A stretch of DNA of 45,722 nucleotides from NCBI GenBank assembly GCA_020637615.1, contig JACKKC010000025.1:1-45722 (forward strand), written 5' to 3'. The position numbers and the translations under genes were made by a program. Below, piece after piece: positions 44,583 to 45,722 of the stretch (positions are counted from its first letter, which is position 1; every line of letters begins with the position of its first letter). Origin of the DNA: Rhodovulum sp. (GTDB lineage: Bacteria; Pseudomonadota; Alphaproteobacteria; Rhodobacterales; Rhodobacteraceae). Under the pieces are notes generated by a model, which had not been told where the DNA came from, did no database searches, and saw only the letters and a list, made by a program, of their open reading frames with translations.

Positions 44583-45539
44583 ATGCTCAAGAGGGTTCGC
44601 GACGCTGACATCCACTTGGTGCGGGTCTTCGTTGCGGTCGCGGAGTCCGGCGGGATCGCCGCGGCCCAGGATCGGCTGAACGTCGCTGCCTCTACGATCA
44701 GCACCCAGATCGCGAACCTGGAGACGCGCCTCGGTTTCCGCCTCTGCGAGCGCGGTCGCGCCGGCTTCGCGCTTACCCATGAAGGCGAGATCGTGCTCAA
44801 GTCGAGCTACCAATTGCTGCGCGATCTCGGCCGGTTCGTGACCTCGATCGAGACCGCCCAGGCGGAGATCTCGGGCATTGTGCGGATCATCATGCTCGAC
44901 AGCCTCCGCGACAACGCCGCGCTCCGGCTCGCGCCGGCACTCGGTACATTGCGGGCCGAATTTCCACTCCTGGAGTTCCAGATCCTGCAGGGCTCCGCGA
45001 ACGAGGTCGGCGCGGTGATCCTGAAGCGTGAGGCCGATGTCGCGGTTGCCTGGTTGCCGTCGGCATTCCCCAGCCTTTCGGTCGACCTGTTGTTCCACGA
45101 GGAGCAGGTGATCTGCTGCGGCCGTGGCCATCCGCTTTTCGAGCGTGCCCCGGATAACATCGAGCCCGGCGAGCTCGAGGAAGCCGACTGGGCGCTGGAG
45201 GATTTCCAGGTGCCGCAATCCGTTCCCTTCGCCCGTCCGCCGGTCTCCACGGCCACCACCAACTTCGTCGAAGGGCTGTGGCATTTCGTGCTTGCCGGCA
45301 CCCATCTCGCCTACATGCCCCGCCCCTACGTCGCCGCGTGGATCGACGCGGACCTGGTACGCCCTGTGCTGCCCCGCGATCACTCCGTGCAATTGCCGAT
45401 CTCGCTGATCTCGCGCAGCGACATGAACAGCGACGCCAAGGTCGTCGTGGTCAAACGGGCGATCCTTGAGGCGCACAACTTGCCGATGGGCGCAACCGAC
45501 GGAGCGGGTATTCGTAGCAGCGGATCGCCGGGTGGCTGA
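44583..45539 (+). CDS. LysR-family transcriptional regulator
   Basis: A 318-residue regulator. The N-terminal winged helix includes HLVRVFVAVAESGGIAAAQD and LNVAASTISTQIANLETRLG, followed by FRLCERGRAGFALTHEGE and the linker helix. The C-terminal effector domain (about residues 90-300) is of periplasmic-binding type: ISGIVRIIMLDSLRDN, LEFQILQGSANEVGAVILKR and DVAVAWLPSAF. It probably controls the nearby oxidoreductase-cupin and symporter genes, which is inference from position. The ATG at 44583 has only a distant GGAG, so the start is moderately sure. Confidence 0.9.
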   Translation: MLKRVRDADIHLVRVFVAVAESGGIAAAQDRLNVAASTISTQIANLETRLGFRLCERGRAGFALTHEGEIVLKSSYQLLRDLGRFVTSIETAQAEISGIVRIIMLDSLRDNAALRLAPALGTLRAEFPLLEFQILQGSANEVGAVILKREADVAVAWLPSAFPSLSVDLLFHEEQVICCGRGHPLFERAPDNIEPGELEEADWALEDFQVPQSVPFARPPVSTATTNFVEGLWHFVLAGTHLAYMPRPYVAAWIDADLVRPVLPRDHSVQLPISLISRSDMNSDAKVVVVKRAILEAHNLPMGATDGAGIRSSGSPGG

Positions 45540-45656
45540 AGCTGGAGGTTCAGCCAAACGGGCAGCCCGGCCCAGGTTCACATGTGGCTGTCAATGGCGG
45601 CGGCAAAGGCGGGCATTCGGGCACCACAAGTTCCGGGCGGCTGGGCCGACCGCGAG

Positions 45657-45691
45657 GCGGCCCCCGGCGCTCCCGGGGGCCGCTTCGCTTT
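45657..45691 (+). terminator. Strong stem-loop terminator near the right edge
   Basis: GCGGCCCCCGG (45657-45667) pairs with CCGGGGGCCGC (45673-45683) around CGCTC, followed by TTCGCTTT. It lies 118 bases after the LysR stop and could serve it or a gene beyond the window. Confidence 0.65.
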
Positions 45692-45722
45692 GCGGACCCG
45701 GGCTCTTTCAGTGGCCGCTGCG

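Overview
The window is a very GC-rich chromosomal segment from an alphaproteobacterium, most likely a member of the Rhodobacterales. The evidence is the SdhA/SdhB sequence style, the run of Rhodobacterales-type housekeeping genes (hslO, clpB, pyrF, frmA/fghA, nhaA), RpoH-type promoters of the alphaproteobacterial form, and dense high-GC coding on both strands. No tRNA, rRNA, CRISPR array or intact mobile element was seen.

Region 1 (1-5067) is the sdhA-sdhB part of the succinate dehydrogenase operon. It is interrupted by about 3.6 kb of cargo. The last ~35 codons of sdhA occur three times (about 556-669, 1818-1928 and 3372-3479). Between the copies lie an AT-richer orphan gene, a SAM methyltransferase and a sulfotransferase-like gene. 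A zinc-ribbon methyltransferase follows the third copy and precedes sdhB. The layout suggests serial insertion at the 3' end of sdhA.

Region 2 (5244-9542, minus strand) reads as one unit: a SARP-like DNA-binding/TPR regulator, a 58-residue protein, a soluble PAP2/vanadium-haloperoxidase-fold protein with a Thr-Lys repeat tail, and a subtilase with no signal peptide. The last three are translationally coupled or nearly so.

Region 3 (9842-22000) holds glutamate decarboxylase, a frame-disrupted YrhK-like membrane gene, hslO, a Nudix hydrolase, a YaiI/DUF188 protein, S-formylglutathione hydrolase, a NYN-domain protein, an EamA/DMT transporter preceded by a ykkC-class riboswitch, a phospholipase-D-type lipoprotein, the glutathione-dependent formaldehyde dehydrogenase and NhaA. 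FghA and the dehydrogenase are successive formaldehyde-detoxification steps.

Region 4 (22275-34210) holds an RND efflux adaptor and pump, a two-TM potassium-channel-like protein, clpB, an AlsS-like TPP enzyme, pyrF and a zinc alcohol dehydrogenase. Both hslO and clpB have good RpoH promoters.

Region 5 (34211-45722) looks like an accessory catabolic region for a nitrogenous compound. It has a broken GntR regulator, an ornithine-cyclodeaminase-family enzyme, an NCS2-like permease, a Tat-exported cytosine-deaminase-family amidohydrolase, an IS3 transposase remnant, an SSS symporter, a DAO-type FAD oxidoreductase, a small cupin and a LysR regulator. Copies of ATTGTnnACAAT, a GntR-type operator shape, precede both the cyclodeaminase gene and the amidohydrolase gene.

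A dispersed palindromic repeat of about 120-230 bp occurs three times (near 15.9, 19.1 and 30.5 kb), always between genes.
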